Shown: positions 17,001 to 28,821 of the stretch, piece after piece | Layout of the letters: each line of letters begins with the position of its first letter | Numbering within the stretch: the stretch's first letter is position 1 | NCBI GenBank assembly: GCA_000328365.1 | Contig: KB298689.1 | Span: forward strand, 58,143-122,142 | Length of the DNA: 64,000 nucleotides | Direction of reading: 5' to 3' | Source of the DNA: Capitella teleta | Taxonomy: Eukaryota > Annelida > Polychaeta > Capitellidae | Made by a program: the position numbers and the translations under genes | The notes under the pieces: model-generated | What the model saw: the letters and a program-made list of their open reading frames with translations, nothing else | Told to the model about the DNA's origin: nothing | Databases searched by the model: none

Positions 17001-19079
17001 CGCGATTACTTACCACTCGAATTTAAATGTCCCTCCATCATTCAAAATATTGTTAACGTTTAATTCGATTTATTTGTATAAATAAGTCATCCCATATCAG
17101 GTATTAATGTTTTGGAATAATGGATAAATTTTAGCAAATTTCTAAGTTTTGTTTATAACATGGAGTAGATAAGACTACTTTTGACCCACTCTGTATTTGT
17201 GCGTACATGAACAAATTTAACATGGATGAATATGCCAGAGATATTGTCTAGATACATGTAGAATCACTGTGTTACATCTTGCGGAAAATTGTCCGCAGGA
17301 TTTGGAGAGTACCTGCACGTACTCATTGTAACATACTTCCTTATTTAATGAATTCTCCAGAAATCTCCCTTCAGTTATTATACCGGTTTAAAACTTTTCA
17401 TTCCAGCTGTTCTGTCAGCAATAATAGACTTGTTCGGTCATTCATTCACTCTCTTCCCTTTAGTCGATCCTCGATCTGTTGGTCTTAATAGGCGAATCAT
17501 GCTGAGTCAGTCAAATATATTATGTAACACCATTGACATGTAACAACATTGACAATAATGCAACCGCAATGGGTATCAAAGAATTATGTAATATAAGAGA
17601 TAATATTTTGAGTATATCCAACGAATTCGATAATACTGATGTTTTGTTTTTGATTAATTCACTATGTATTAATTGATTGTATAATTATTATCTTGAATTG
17701 ATGCAAATCTGTATTTTGTTAAGTTTTTTATTTTCTAGTTTAGCTCAGGTTCTCTCTCTCACTCGTTGTATAGCACAGCCTAGTTTCACATTTGGATTAC
17801 TGTATGCACTTATATTTACCTTTATTGTTTTGTTTTTCTTTATCCGTTCTTTTTTCCTGTACATGTTTTTGTACAAAATAAATTATTATTATTATTTTTA
17901 TTATTATTATTAACTTGTTGATTAGGAGTAAAAAGCAAATTCAAATGTTTTTAAGAGTACGTTCTTACGATCAATGTTCGCCAGATTTGTAACTCAAATA
18001 ATGAATGGTCGAAATAACAGGCGTCACATCAGACGGAAGTCGATAACATTGTGAGTTTGTGACCTAACGACATGCATAACAGAGAAACCTAATCGTGTCC
18101 AGGGTTAAGAGTATCGTTATGAGTGCAACTGAGAGAATCGTTATAATTCAACATAACGATCCTCTCGATTCTCCCGGTAATAACCGGAAATTATCAGAAA
18201 TGCAGTTCTCATCAATTCGCAGTAAATTCGTAGCAACTGCAGTGTAACAGAGCGCAGGCGTATTGACATGAATTTGATGATTCTGATTGGAAAAAACTTC
18301 AACGAAGTTGGGTTTGTCAAATCATGAATCGAAGAAGTGTGTCCGAAGTGATATCATAGGTTATATCATTGAATGGCCTAATAATTATATGCATCCATTT
18401 CCTGAATTATATTGTTACAAAATCAAACACAAAATTTAGATAATCGATGGTTTCAATACTGTGGCATGAAGTTGTTTTCAAGCAGATGGTGCAGGCTAGA
18501 AATTTCCTATGTACACCTAAACATAAAATTTACCCGCCTCATAGCGTCTTTTGAGGATAAACTCCATGTAAACACCAGCTAATCCCGACACAAGAGCGTA
18601 GAGTGAGATCATGAGAAGACCCTGTAGCGTCAAGTGAATCACACCAGCCGACATGGATTCAGTTGATGATTGCAGACCACCATAGCTGCAAGGAAGTATA
18701 ATTTATTCAATTACATCCATAGATGGATTATGACTTACCTGTTGAATGCTCCAGCTAGAGTGAGCATGCCAAGAGCAATCCACTGCAATACTGAGATCGG
18801 TCTGTTACAAAAAGAAAGTTGAAAATTATCAACGAAAAAAAGTGCATGCAATGTTGTCGCACCTTTTGATTATCATTCTGTACAGAGCAGCAGTTGTGAG
18901 TATCTTCAAGTTTGATAGCACCTAATTAAGGTAACAAGAACATAATAATAATTACTGATAACATTAATCAATAATTCCAAGATTATATATAGTCAAAATA
19001 CAATTTTGTTCTTTAACCTTGTTGCTCCAGTTACCTGACCTTACTTCCGACCTCATTCATTGGATCATTGGGCTATATT

Positions 19080-19178
<99 letters not shown>

Positions 19179-22100
19179 TTAATTAGTTAGTTAATTAATT
19201 AATTAATTAATTAATTAATTAATTAGTTTTATTTATTCACATTTATTCCATGCCTTCTGCAACTGGCGTTGTTCGAAGGCATGTTACAATTGGTATAAAG
19301 TGAAACATTACATGAAATTGAAGGACACAAAAATAAAGAGGTAAAAATTATGATGTGATAAAAGGTATGATAAAAGCTAAATAAAAGATCAAAGAAGATA
19401 GAGAAGTAAAATTAATACTGTAAGTTAAACAGTTAAACAGTCAGAAGGCATTTTTAAAATGATATGTTATTAAAAGCATTTTAAAAGATTCGAGTGAATC
19501 GGATGAGCGGATAAATTTTGGAAGTTGGTTCCATAAAAGTGGAGCTGAATGTTTAAAAGAACGACCACCAACAGTTTGTAGTTTAAAAGTAGTACATGTT
19601 AAAAGGCAATCATGCGATGAGCGGAGTGTCCGGTTTGGGGTGTAAATTTTGATGAGATCCTGAAGATATGGAGCGGCCAAGCCATTTATATTTTTGAAGG
19701 TCAAAAGTTGAAATTTGTATTTAACAATCATGGGCTACAATCATGAAATTGATCATATTCTTTGATGATTCAATTGAGAGCAATCATAAATTTTTCCATA
19801 TTTTGTAACAGAACTGGGTCACATTTATGATTTATGCCTAGCACTGGATGACTGTAGGCATGTGGTACGCTCATGAAGTCAAAAATATTTAAGAACTAGG
19901 TCTAGATGCGAGATATATGAGGGTTGTTTGAAAAGTTCTCGGACTAACATAGAGTGCGCAATACTAGAAACGTGAAATTTGGAGGTTAGATAGAGCAGTT
20001 GTCCTGGGTATGACGTTAAACTGCAACCAGACTTGGGCAAGTCTATAATCTGCACCCGACAGAAGGCAACGGGAAACCACTGCTGTATCCCATCCCAAGA
20101 ACATTCATGGTCAGACCAAACAATGTATCTCACAACGACGTGCAAGGGTTCTTCAATGGATGAGCCTAGTCCGGTAGGGACCGCCATGCATCACAGGAGG
20201 CACCCGACCGTCATCCAGCTATTATCAGAACTTGGAATGTACGTATGATGCATCAGAAAGGCAAACTGGAAAACATCATCACAGAAATGAAGCGCATGGG
20301 CATTAACATCTTAAGCCTATCGGATATTCGTTGGACAGACAGCAAAAAAGTTAAATCAAACAACCATCTGGTCATTTACTCAGGAGGGCAACATCATAAG
20401 AGAGGGGTCGGGGTCATCCTCGACCAGCAACAAGCGAAGGCACTGAAAGGTTTCTGGGCAATATCAGACAGTCATCCTAGTCAAGTTACAATTGAAACAA
20501 TGGACACAACTATCATCCAAGTGTATGCTCCAACTTGTGACAGCAGTACAGAAGACATCGAAGACTTCTATAAAACAGTTGAAAAGGCAAAGAAAATGTG
20601 CAAATCCCAAGAGAATACCATCATACTTGGAGACTGGTGAGGGGAGGAGAGACAATGTCGTTGGACCATATGGTCTCGAAATTGCGAACGAGAGAGGAGA
20701 TCTAGTAGAATGGGCCAGGCAGAACAATTTTATCATTGATAACACTTGGTTCAAAGAGCGAGCACGCAGAAGACGGACATGGAGAAGCCCAGGATATAAT
20801 ATCCGTAATCAAATTGATTATATACTGGTGCAAGAACGATTTAGGAATTCCCTCAAGTGCTGTAAGTCATATCCCGGAGCCGACTGTTAGAGTGGCCATA
20901 ATCCCATCATAGCAAAAGTTAAGCTGAAATTGAGGAAACCTGGGGAAGCAAAGCCAAGCAAGAAACTAGATCTTGGACTATTCAAGACCGTGCCGAAAGT
21001 GAAGGAAGACTTCGTCCTCAAATCGCTTCCAAGTCTTGGCAGAGAAAAACACGACAGATATTGAAACTGAATGGAGAAAAATTGCTGAAAGTATAAGATC
21101 TGCAGCTGAGAAAACTATACCACCAAAGAAAAAGAAGAGGAAGAAGATCTGGATAACAGAGGAGATTCTAGACAAGATGGATGAACGGAAAAAGAATAAG
21201 AGCAAGAACATGACAGAGGAGACATGCAAATCCCAAGAGAATACCATCATACTTGGAGACTGGTGAGGGGAGGAGAGACAATGTCAAAGATATGCTGAGT
21301 TAGATGAAGAGATCAAGAGGATGTGCAATACCGCAAAGAAAGAGTGGCTGAATAAAGAGTGTGATGAGCTGGAGAGATTGCATCTGACTGATGCAAAGCG
21401 AATGCATGAGAAGGTAAAAGGAAAGATATGCTGAGTTAGATGAAGAGATCAAGAGGATGTGCAATACCGCAAAGAAAGAGTGGCTGAATAAAGAGTGTGA
21501 TGAGCTGGAGAGATTGCATCTGACTGATGCAAAGCGAATGCATGAGAAGGTAAAAGATCTCAGTGGTAAGAAGAGATCACAGCAGACAGGATGCATTCAG
21601 TCAAAGGAAGGAAACATGATAGAGAAAAACAAGATCAGCGAGAGACGGATCGATAGAGTACATACAAAAACTGTACAACAGCGAGAGAGGTGACAATTTC
21701 ACTGTAGAGTACAATGAAGAAGGGGCAGCTATCTTGGCAGAGGAGGTGAGAAACGCTTTGAAGAAGATGAAGACCGGAAAGGCAACTGGAGCCGATGGTG
21801 TAGCCGTGGAAATGTTTAGTGCATTAGAACATCTTGGTGTGCTAAAGCTCACTAACAGTCTGAACAAGATATACGACACAGGGAACATCCCAGAAGATCT
21901 ACTGAAATCAGTATTCATAGCTTTCCCGAAGAAACCAGGTGCGAACGAATGTAATCAGCGTCGCACTATTAGCCTCATGAGCCATATAACCAAAATACTG
22001 CTACGTACCATCATGATACGGAATAGAAATATAATCAAGCACAGGGATCACACTCTTGAAGGAGGAAAAAGGCTGAAAGATTTTGGGACCCAAAAAAGCT

Positions 22101-25100
22101 AGGGAGGTCAGGGGGCATGCTAGCCCGGGAGAAAAAAATAGCAAATTTCAAAGGTAGCCCATTGATTTTCATGCAATCTGGAGTTTATTTTGATGATTTT
22201 TGACAATCCAAAGATGACAGAAAAAGTTAGGAAAAAATGAGATACCAGGTTTGAAAAAAATTATATGCATTTTTTTATTTTTTGTTTTCAAACATATTTT
22301 GTCTTTTTCAGGTTTTTTCTGCTTTCTCTTTGCTGGTCTCTCTCCTCTTCTCTCAGACCTTTCTTTTCTCTGGTTAAACTCAGTGTGCGAAACATCGTCA
22401 CGTGCTTATCCCTGAGCACATGTGCTGTGATCCTGGATTTTCCCTTAGTACCGTAATTAATCTCAGTCACAACAAGTGCATATTCACTGTCTCTGCCTTC
22501 GCTATTTTCACAAAAAGGCAGAAAAACCAACATGCAATTTGAAGCTGAAGGACTCCACACTGGTTCAGGTTGAGAAGTTTAAATATTTTGGTTCCACAAT
22601 CTACAGCAATGGAAGGAAAGGAAATTGGTGTTTTACGGCACACCAACACTAACGTGTGTTATATGGTGCCAACAGCAATGGAAGGTCTGTGCACAATCGA
22701 ATAGTGCATTTGCAGATCTATCCAAAAAACTGACCAATCCTTGAATTTCCATGACCCCCAGGAAGAGAGTACTGAACTGCTATGTCATTCCAATGAAGTA
22801 CGGCAGTGAGGCTTGGACGCTGAATAACAGCACAGCGAGAATTATTGACGCAGCAGAGATGTAGTTCTATAGGAGAACGATGCGGATCTCATACATGGAC
22901 AGAAAAACTAATGTTGAAGTTAATTAAGAAGAGCGGGGGAAGAGAGGAATCTATGTCGCATTAGAAAGGGCCAAGAAGCATTCTTTGGGCATGTGATGAG
23001 GAGGGAAAACCTAGAACACCTGGCTACAACAGGAAAGATCCAAGGAAAGAGAAGTAGAGGGAGGCAGCGTGAGAACATCACTGATTGTTTGTGTCGCTGG
23101 TTAAGAGAAGAGCCCATCAATACACTGCATATTATGGGAGACAGGGTGCGGTATCGAGCCATGATCGCCAACGCTCATAAGCAATTAAGGCACATAAAAG
23201 AAGAAGATAGAGCAACTATTCACAAGATCGCGCGTAGCTTTTTTATTTCCCTGTTATAATTAGTTTTTGATTGAGCGCACTTCTACTGATATCACTGTCA
23301 AGGGCTCACTTTGGGTGCCCAACGTTTGATTTGTAGGCCTCTCATCACACTTTCTCATAACATGTGATCGCTGATTTTAATTAAGTACACTTCCTGTCTA
23401 TCCCAGATAGCATTCAAGTGTCATTGTCATGATTGTGATTGATATCTTTTTCATGGCACAGTTTATTGCCACATAAATAACACAAAAAGCTGCAACAATT
23501 ATACAATAATGCCATCACAAAGCAATTGCTTTAAACCAACAAATAGATTGCGTTTGTGACACAGATGTGGCAAATAATGGTACAAATGTGGCAATTTACT
23601 TAGCGGATTAACCAAAACAGTCGGCGATAGCAGAGTGAAATGGCACGAATGTGCACATATGTGGCGCTTTACCAGCTGTTTACATAAGGGATTAGGAGAT
23701 TAGGCCTCACCTGTGACGATAAATGATACCTTTGTAATACTTAGGCGATTGTTTACTGAAGAGATGACATTGTATGCAGATCTGAATGCCAGAAATTAAT
23801 ACATATGCTTCCCCAGATAGCATTCAGGTGTCGGATATATGCCATTTACCCACTATCAGTGCCACAGAAGTACACAAATATATGCATAAATAATATTTTC
23901 CTAGTGTACGCAATAGCTACATGGGCTTGTTGTACACACAGACTTAAAATTAATATTTTAATTAATAAGACATAAACAGTAAACATACTATTAACATGGT
24001 CACATGATACTTAATTATAATAGGTGGTTTTGTAATATTTGCATCAAAAAGACAAAACCATGTGGCAATAAAAATGAATGATAAAGTATGAGTATAATTA
24101 AACAATAACATGTCAAAAGGTCCTCGCTTGTGGAACCTCGTGAGCTTATGGGCTTCGTAGAACGCTGCTTCTCCGACTGCAATGTCCCACTTCATCAAAA
24201 CTGGTTGAGGATGAATTGATTTTTTTTTTTGGCAGATAGCGACTGAAAGAACAGAATCATACTAATTACCATAGCTAGGAAGTACTAAGAAATCAACTTG
24301 GATTATCCATACACAAATATTTATACAAAAGAATGGGAAACATAGCAGTTTCAAACACATTGAAAATAATTCCAAATACTTACTGCTGTTGTTGAACCTC
24401 CGAGAGTTGAACCCTGATTGTGCCGACACGGTCATCAGCTCCAGCAAGCTGTTCCAGACAGTCTTGTTTGTGTTCGATCCACCACAGCCGAGCCTGGTAA
24501 TCTAGAAAGAGAAGAACATATATCAGTAACTCAGTAGTATTAAATCAAAATTGAATGCAGAGTATAGCATTAAAGCAAATGGATTATATCTTATAATGAA
24601 TAATCAACAATCTCGATTCGGCGAAGATTCAGGATCCAACAAGAAGAGCTATCAAAACGAGATTTCTTACATTACCACTAGAGCAATTACAGCAGAACCT
24701 ATGGTATATGGAGCTGCAGCAATATCATATGAATATGGCATCTGAACATCAAGCAATCGATTCTTAATTAAGCCATAACAATTAGAATCCCGCCCCCTCA
24801 ATTTAGGAGTTGGTATAATCGTGCACAGCTGGTCATTTAAGTGTAAGAATGAATACGACTGATAATTGATGCGCAAAAATCATAATTCACGCAGCATATC
24901 TCGTGGAAGTCATAACAACGAGCGCACCTCAACTTTTCAGTTTCATGCACGGCATTATCGCCCAATCTTCCTTGATAATTGAATATTATCAAAAGCTTAC
25001 TATAGTATAATGCATGTGAGCCGCTCATAGATCGCACATCAAAGCACATACATGTATGTACACAGGGCTCGAAATAAGCGAAAAAGTTTACTCGCCAAAA

Positions 25101-28100
25101 TATATTTTTACTCACCAGAAATTCTGAAAAAAAAATAAAAAAAATAGCATAAATAGCAATGATTTTATACCTGATACATACTATGTCACTTTCCCAACCA
25201 ATTTTAATTCAGGTCGATCGTCTGTGACCATGCACTGCCACCTTTATCTAATAAGCGATGCGTCAAAAGCATTCATTACTATCACTCTGGCAATAGAAAA
25301 GTGTGTTTCGCTCTACTTGGTTATGCTGGCATTTTATAAAGGCCATGTGTTAATAGCCAAACAATAAAAATGAGAAAAATCATAAAGAAAAATGCAAATC
25401 CTTTGATTGACACTTAGCGGTAGGGCATAGCCAGTATTAGACAGATACTGGGGAGCAGCCCCAACGAGGTAGAGTGTGGGAATTAAATAATTATATGCAC
25501 TATTATAAATTATATTTTGGATTTCCCTGCATTATTTGTGATCACGAAAACGGTCTGACAGGTCACAGCTGGTTGCGCCATAAGTATGTTTTATCGTTTC
25601 ATGATATCACAATTTTAAAGAGTCGTTATCGCTCAGTTTACTATGAAATGCATGTTCCATGTGATTCCACTCATGCGAACATAAAATTAATGTAATGAGG
25701 CACACTATCATTTTAATAAAGCTTTATTGGAATTTTGGTCATGCAAACATAAAACTGATTGTGAATATAATAAGATATCAAGAGAGAAAGTTAAAAATTT
25801 ATTATAGATATATAATATTATTACAAATCCAGTATGTTCTTTTTATTTCATTACTGTTTTATACGCATTATATGTATTAGTTCAATTTATTTCATATTTC
25901 ATTTTCAAATTATTATTTCTATAATTTCTCGTATGCATATTATTAATGTTCTGCTGAATGAATGTATCTGACTATGCAAATATGCATAGTGCATTTTTTA
26001 TTTTTTTATTTTATTTTTTTTTGTAACTCAGACAGAAAGAGGGAAAATACAGGCTTATGTACAATTTTATATGCTATGATATATAACAACACGTATGATG
26101 TAGCAGAATGTAGCTGATCTGCATGTTTGTTATTGTTTGTGTCCAGTGAGATTGGCGAACGCTTCTCCTAAAGTTCACTGGTTGAAATAACGCCTGATCA
26201 ACCTGCAGCGAGCACTAAATCCTTAGCGCCACGTACCTAATTAGTAATATTTGATGCCTAAAAATCTCAGGCAAAGGAAATTACGACGTATGTGTCTTCT
26301 ACATGTAGATAATTCCAGGAATGATGTAGAGTTGTAATTAGGAAGCAAGTTCCGAATGTGCAGGGGGTCCTGATTTCTTATCAATTTAATGAAAATAAAT
26401 TCAACTGAAAGCTGCCAAAAATAGCACATAGCATTATATGTAGTTTTACTCGCCATCTGGCGACCATTCTTCATACTTTTACTGGCCAGAGAGATTTTTT
26501 ACTCGCCGTTGTCGAGTAGTTGAGTCTTATTTCGAGCTCTGTATGTACGTATGCACAATAGCGTGTGTGCATCATACATATACATCTGTACATGAAAGCG
26601 TGCATGCGTACATGTGGAAGAAGGCGACTCAGCTAAGTGCTGTGTGCGCTTTGTATTCAACTTTTAAGTATCCCGTCGCCGTCTGTTTGCTGTTCAGGTA
26701 ATTAAACCTACTTTACGCCTCTCAACTTTCTTAGGAACTACGAATGGTGTGACAACTAATTAATCTGGACATCACAGGTATTACGCAATCAGATTTTTGA
26801 AAAAAAAATTTCTATAACAATGCTTGCCGGTTCGTGAATCTCCGCAAGACAGTAATTACGAGTGAATGCAGAATAATTACACAATCGAAATTGCGCAGGC
26901 TATCAGTGACAGGCACGGAAGATAGGTGACAGGTGCCGCCGCGTGTTGCTGCCTCGTGGGCTCTTAGCTTCCTCCTGGGCGTATTCAAATCAAGGAAAAC
27001 ATTAAAATTAACCATATTAGTTATAACAATTGATTGAGATCAATCCGGATCCAGGATTCTAGTAAGGGAGCTAGTTATCCTCCAATAATTACCGATCTTC
27101 CTACATGACAACTGGGTAATCAAGTACCCAATAGTTACATGCAATTATAATAATCAAGAAAATATTGATGGATAAAGATGAAAATCTCAACCGTAAAACT
27201 GCAATTGTTGCGAATATGTGGAACGTATCAATCATATTTTAAAAAATGATGCTACTTGTACCCCGTGTTAGCGTAAAACACCGCATGTATGTGATATACA
27301 TGTGTATACATGATGAATGATGCAATCGAATAAAGAATAGCTCACCGTTAAAAAGTGATGAAGGCAGTTGAAGAATTGTTGAAGATGCATTTAGTTGAAA
27401 CTTGAAATGCGTGGATATATGTACGTCTGCTCCCAACGGACGCTAAGTACAAAATGCTATCTGGAATTGGGTTTGATGTGCTGGAAATTAAATGGAATTC
27501 TGTCCACAAAAATTGTAGTTACCACGAAACTTGCACAAGGAAGGTGCATTAAAAATACCGCACTTTCTTCACCATTCGATCAAATATGGCCACGCAGTCA
27601 TTAAAAAAAAGTATTTTGCCACATGTTAAATATTTGTTTTATATGTACAAAAGATATATACCTAAGGCATCTGTTGCTGCCCTAAAATGTTGCCTTACTG
27701 ATAATTTAGTTTGTTATATGCCACCATACATGTGTGTCGGAATGAATATTTTAGAGGAACAAAATATTGACTGTACCTGCACAATTCTGGATTTTATAAT
27801 ATTTAGATTCCTAACATGATACTTCAATATCTCACTAAAGGAATAAATGATGCATATTGGCGTACACTAATGAAATTTGTCCACCATTGAGGCATAACAG
27901 TGGAATATAATGTAGAACATGAAATTTTCACGCCGCGTGGAATTCTTTGCTATATTCGTGGTCCCGATCAACCGCAAGAATTAGATGTACACGAAATGTT
28001 TCTGGGTGATCTTGTACTATGACCCTATATGCCTGAATTAAAGGCCAGAGCCATAAAACCGCGAAATTTGCAGTCCGCAGAAATTTCCTGTTCTACAGTA

Positions 28101-28611
28101 TCTCACTGCTGATCGCCAACCTGATAGGTGGCAGGGTCCATCTGCAGCTGCATGTGAACAGCTAAATTGTTGTTGAACGTGTAGAGAACAGCAGGAATGG
28201 AGAAAGGAAGAACTTCTTTGAAGGAAGGAAGAGAAAGAACAGTTGACGTGGATTCTTTCAGCAGAAGAGATAAAGAAATCAGCAACTGAAAAAAAAATAG
28301 AAATGATCTCAGAGAACCATTCATCGTTTATCCTTCTTAAAATACCTTCATGACTTCAGTAACAAAAACCATAGCAGATGAACTGAAAGAGATTTCTCCA
28401 TTTCTCTCACACAAGTGCACAAGAATCGTGTACGATGCATACACCATAACTCTGCATAAACAACAAAAGTAAAAAAGATCAAAATTTCATGAAGACCAAC
28501 TTACAAGGCGAGCAGCATCATCCGCCATAGCACTTTGTTTATCGGAGAATTCTGTTCGACTTTGACCCCTCCTTTGCATGATTCAACGTCTCTCGTGATC
28601 GGGTGTTTCAT
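14076..28611 (-). CDS. SLC35A4: SLC35A4, nucleotide-sugar-transporter-family protein
   Basis: Nine exons: 28505-28611, 28346-28451, 28121-28285, 18863-18921, 18739-18801, 18538-18685, 16253-16349, 16074-16135, 14076-14267. The ATG at 28611 gives MKHPITRDVESC, then hydrophobic helices throughout. Diagnostic SLC35A4 segments are LYTFNNNLAVHMQLQMDPAT, YQVLSNLKILTTAALYR, SGLAGVYMEFILKRR, HLQNSLLYLFCVLLN and GLIMSAVMKHGNNITRLFLI. The product is 332 aa, close to the roughly 324 aa mammalian form: a multi-pass Golgi-type membrane protein of the SLC35A family. The exon 6 donor must be GAG|GCGGGT, a GC-AG intron; a nearby GTAAAT site, 4 bases on, would shift the frame. Intron 3 (18922-28120) is 9.2 kb and loaded with transposons, whereas most introns are under 100 bp. 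Confidence 0.93.
14416..15400. repeat. Widely spaced 22-bp perfect inverted repeat in SLC35A4 intron
   Basis: GTCTTTCGCCTCGCGAGCGC plus two bases (14416-14437) recurs as its exact complement at 15379-15400, about 940 bp apart. Outside the arms a weaker inverted similarity continues: GGGATAAAACC at about 14383 against GATAAAACCG at about 15454. This suggests terminal regions of a roughly 1.07 kb DNA element starting near an AAGGGAGGGAT end. No transposase was seen and the outer ends are not resolved. Confidence 0.55.
17270..17911 (+). mobile_element. LINE 3' fragment with (TTA)n tail
   Basis: The frame at 17279-17488 reads RKIVRRIWRVPARTHCNILP and then LLYRFKTFHSSCSVSNNRLV. This is the post-RT C-terminal pattern of CR1/Daphne-like LINEs ('..R.iW.lP...H..iL......l...l..rf..F......S.N..vr'). 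It ends in an AATAAATTATTATT tail at about 17877-17911, as expected for a 5'-truncated LINE insertion. It lies in SLC35A4 intron 6, antisense to the gene. Confidence 0.65.
19078..19224. repeat. (AACT)n / (AATT)n microsatellite
   Basis: About 90 bp of perfect AACT tetramers pass into AATTAGTTAGTT and AATT repeats. It adjoins the 3' terminus of the minus-strand LINE fragment to its right, so it probably began as that LINE's simple-repeat tail. Confidence 0.95.
19225..19731 (-). mobile_element. CR1/Jockey-like LINE 3' fragment
   Basis: The minus-strand frame at 19441-19731 reads TFKNINGLAAPYLQDLI and SFKHSAPLLWNQLPKFIRSS, then SLESFKMLLITYHF. This is the standard C-terminus of many CR1/Jockey-type LINEs ('TFKaLnGlAP.YL.dLl ... 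aAP.LWN.LP..iR....l..FK..Lk...f'). It is followed by about 200 bp of 3' UTR and a simple-repeat tail at 19224. It is 5'-truncated and lies in SLC35A4 intron 3 in the same orientation as the gene. Confidence 0.85.
19918..19997 (+). mobile_element. Left part of a mariner-type MITE, split by a LINE
   Basis: Starts after TA with TGAGGGTTGTTTGAAAAGTT, CTCGGACTAACATAGAGTGC and on to AGATAGAGCA. This is the same element as the complete MITE at 44667-44868. The sequence is interrupted at 19997 by the RTE-like LINE and resumes at 23205. Confidence 0.85.
21290..21556 (+). repeat. Tandem duplication inside the LINE
   Basis: A block of about 133 bp, starting AAAGATATGCTGAGTTAG and ending GAGAAGGTAAAAG, is present twice in a row without obvious differences. 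A further 58-bp block (20599-20656, encoding KSQENTIILGDW and past it) is repeated at 21225-21283, immediately before this tandem pair. Confidence 0.9.
22617..22673 (+). mobile_element. 57-bp mini-insertion with 12-bp target duplication
   Basis: The LINE sequence is interrupted by 57 bp beginning AAAGGAAATTGG and ending TATATGGTGCCAAC. It is flanked by AGCAATGGAAGG on both sides (22605-22616 and 22674-22685). Related copies lie at about 10906-10972 and, inverted, at about 62483-62537. A 12-bp duplication suggests LINE-type target-primed insertion of a very short RNA. No Pol III box A/B is visible in 57 bp. Confidence 0.8.
23205..23255 (+). mobile_element. Right part of the LINE-split mariner-type MITE
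   Basis: From AGATAGAGCAACTATTCACA to about 23255 it follows the internal sequence of the MITE at 44667-44868, then diverges. The right terminal repeat is not found. Confidence 0.75.
23402..23880. repeat. Dispersed repeat with CCCAGATAGCATTCA ends
   Basis: CCCAGATAGCATTCARGTGTC-like starts occur at 23402, 23812 and 28763. The 23812 and 28763 copies stay similar for about 60 bp (TATATRCCATTTACCCA and CACAGAAG follow). The element class was not recognised. Confidence 0.55.
24146..24501 (-). other. Orphan exon-like segments in SLC35A4 intron 3
   Basis: The stretch 24384-24501 is open and bounded by strong splice signals (TTTCTAG|AT upstream, CAGCA|GTAAGTA downstream). It encodes YQARLWWIEHKQDCLEQLAG then ADDRVGTIRVQLSEVQQQ, which is helical and charged like a coiled coil. 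A following acceptor, TCAACCAG| at 24201, joins in phase to 24200 and runs HFDEVGHCSRRSSVLRSP to a stop at 24146. It is not part of SLC35A4, whose exons 3 and 4 splice cleanly past it. It may be exons of a nested gene or a relocated gene fragment. No partner exons were found upstream. Confidence 0.4.
25063..26541. mobile_element. hAT-type DNA element, non-autonomous
   Basis: 16-bp terminal inverted repeats CAGGGCTCGAAATAAG and (right end) CTTATTTCGAGCTCTG, with one mismatch. They are flanked by 8-bp duplications differing at one base: TATGTACA (25055-25062) and TATGTACG (26542-26549). CAGGGCTCGAAAT is a common hAT terminus. Both ends carry subterminal TTTACTCGCC-type motifs. No transposase domain was recognised in the 1.48 kb. 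Confidence 0.9.
26548..26826 (+). repeat. Left arm of a roughly 280-bp inverted repeat pair
   Basis: It matches the complement of 28822-29104 along its length. Shared blocks include CACAATAGC, GCATCATACAT, CAGCAAACAGACGGCGACG (given on the other strand), AGGAACTACGAATGGTGTGA and TTGTTATAGAA. The left edge begins right at the target site of the hAT element ending at 26541. Confidence 0.85.
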
Positions 28612-28821
28612 TTTGGTCAATGGCAAATTATGACCCCTTCAATCGCTCATTGCAGCTAATCAAAGCTAAGGAAAAGAGAAGAAAAAACATTAAAGAGAAC
28701 CTGGTTGTTTTGAACTAATGAAGAATGATATAGAGGATGCATCCCAAAACACAAACACAGATCCCAGATAGCATTCAGGTGTCGGTTATATACCATTTAC
28801 CCATCATCATTGTCACAGAAG

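Larger units (their letters stand above)
19998..23204 (+). mobile_element. RTE-like LINE, degraded
   Basis: Flanked by a perfect 10-bp target duplication AGATAGAGCA (19988-19997 and 23205-23214). Starting near 20245 it encodes an AP-type endonuclease: GINILSLSDIRWTDSKKV, VIYSGGQHHKRGVGVILD, TTIIQVYAPTCDSSTEDIED, ENTIILGDW and, further on, NQIDYILV. An RT start follows at 21734 (VRNALKKMKTGKATGADGVA, then FPKKPGANECNQRRTISLMS). The C-terminal tail at 22993-23200 reads MRRENLEHLATTGKIQGKRS and RGRQRENITDCLCRWL. The pattern resembles the HmRTE-type endonuclease/RT elements common in invertebrates. There are many breaks, internal duplications, a foreign insert at about 22095-22520 and a 57-bp insert at 22617. 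It lies in SLC35A4 intron 3. Confidence 0.88.

Noticed and set aside
20033-20248. Protein-coding frame at the LINE 5' end
   Set aside because: It is the 5' leader of the LINE. The endonuclease frame begins near 20245.
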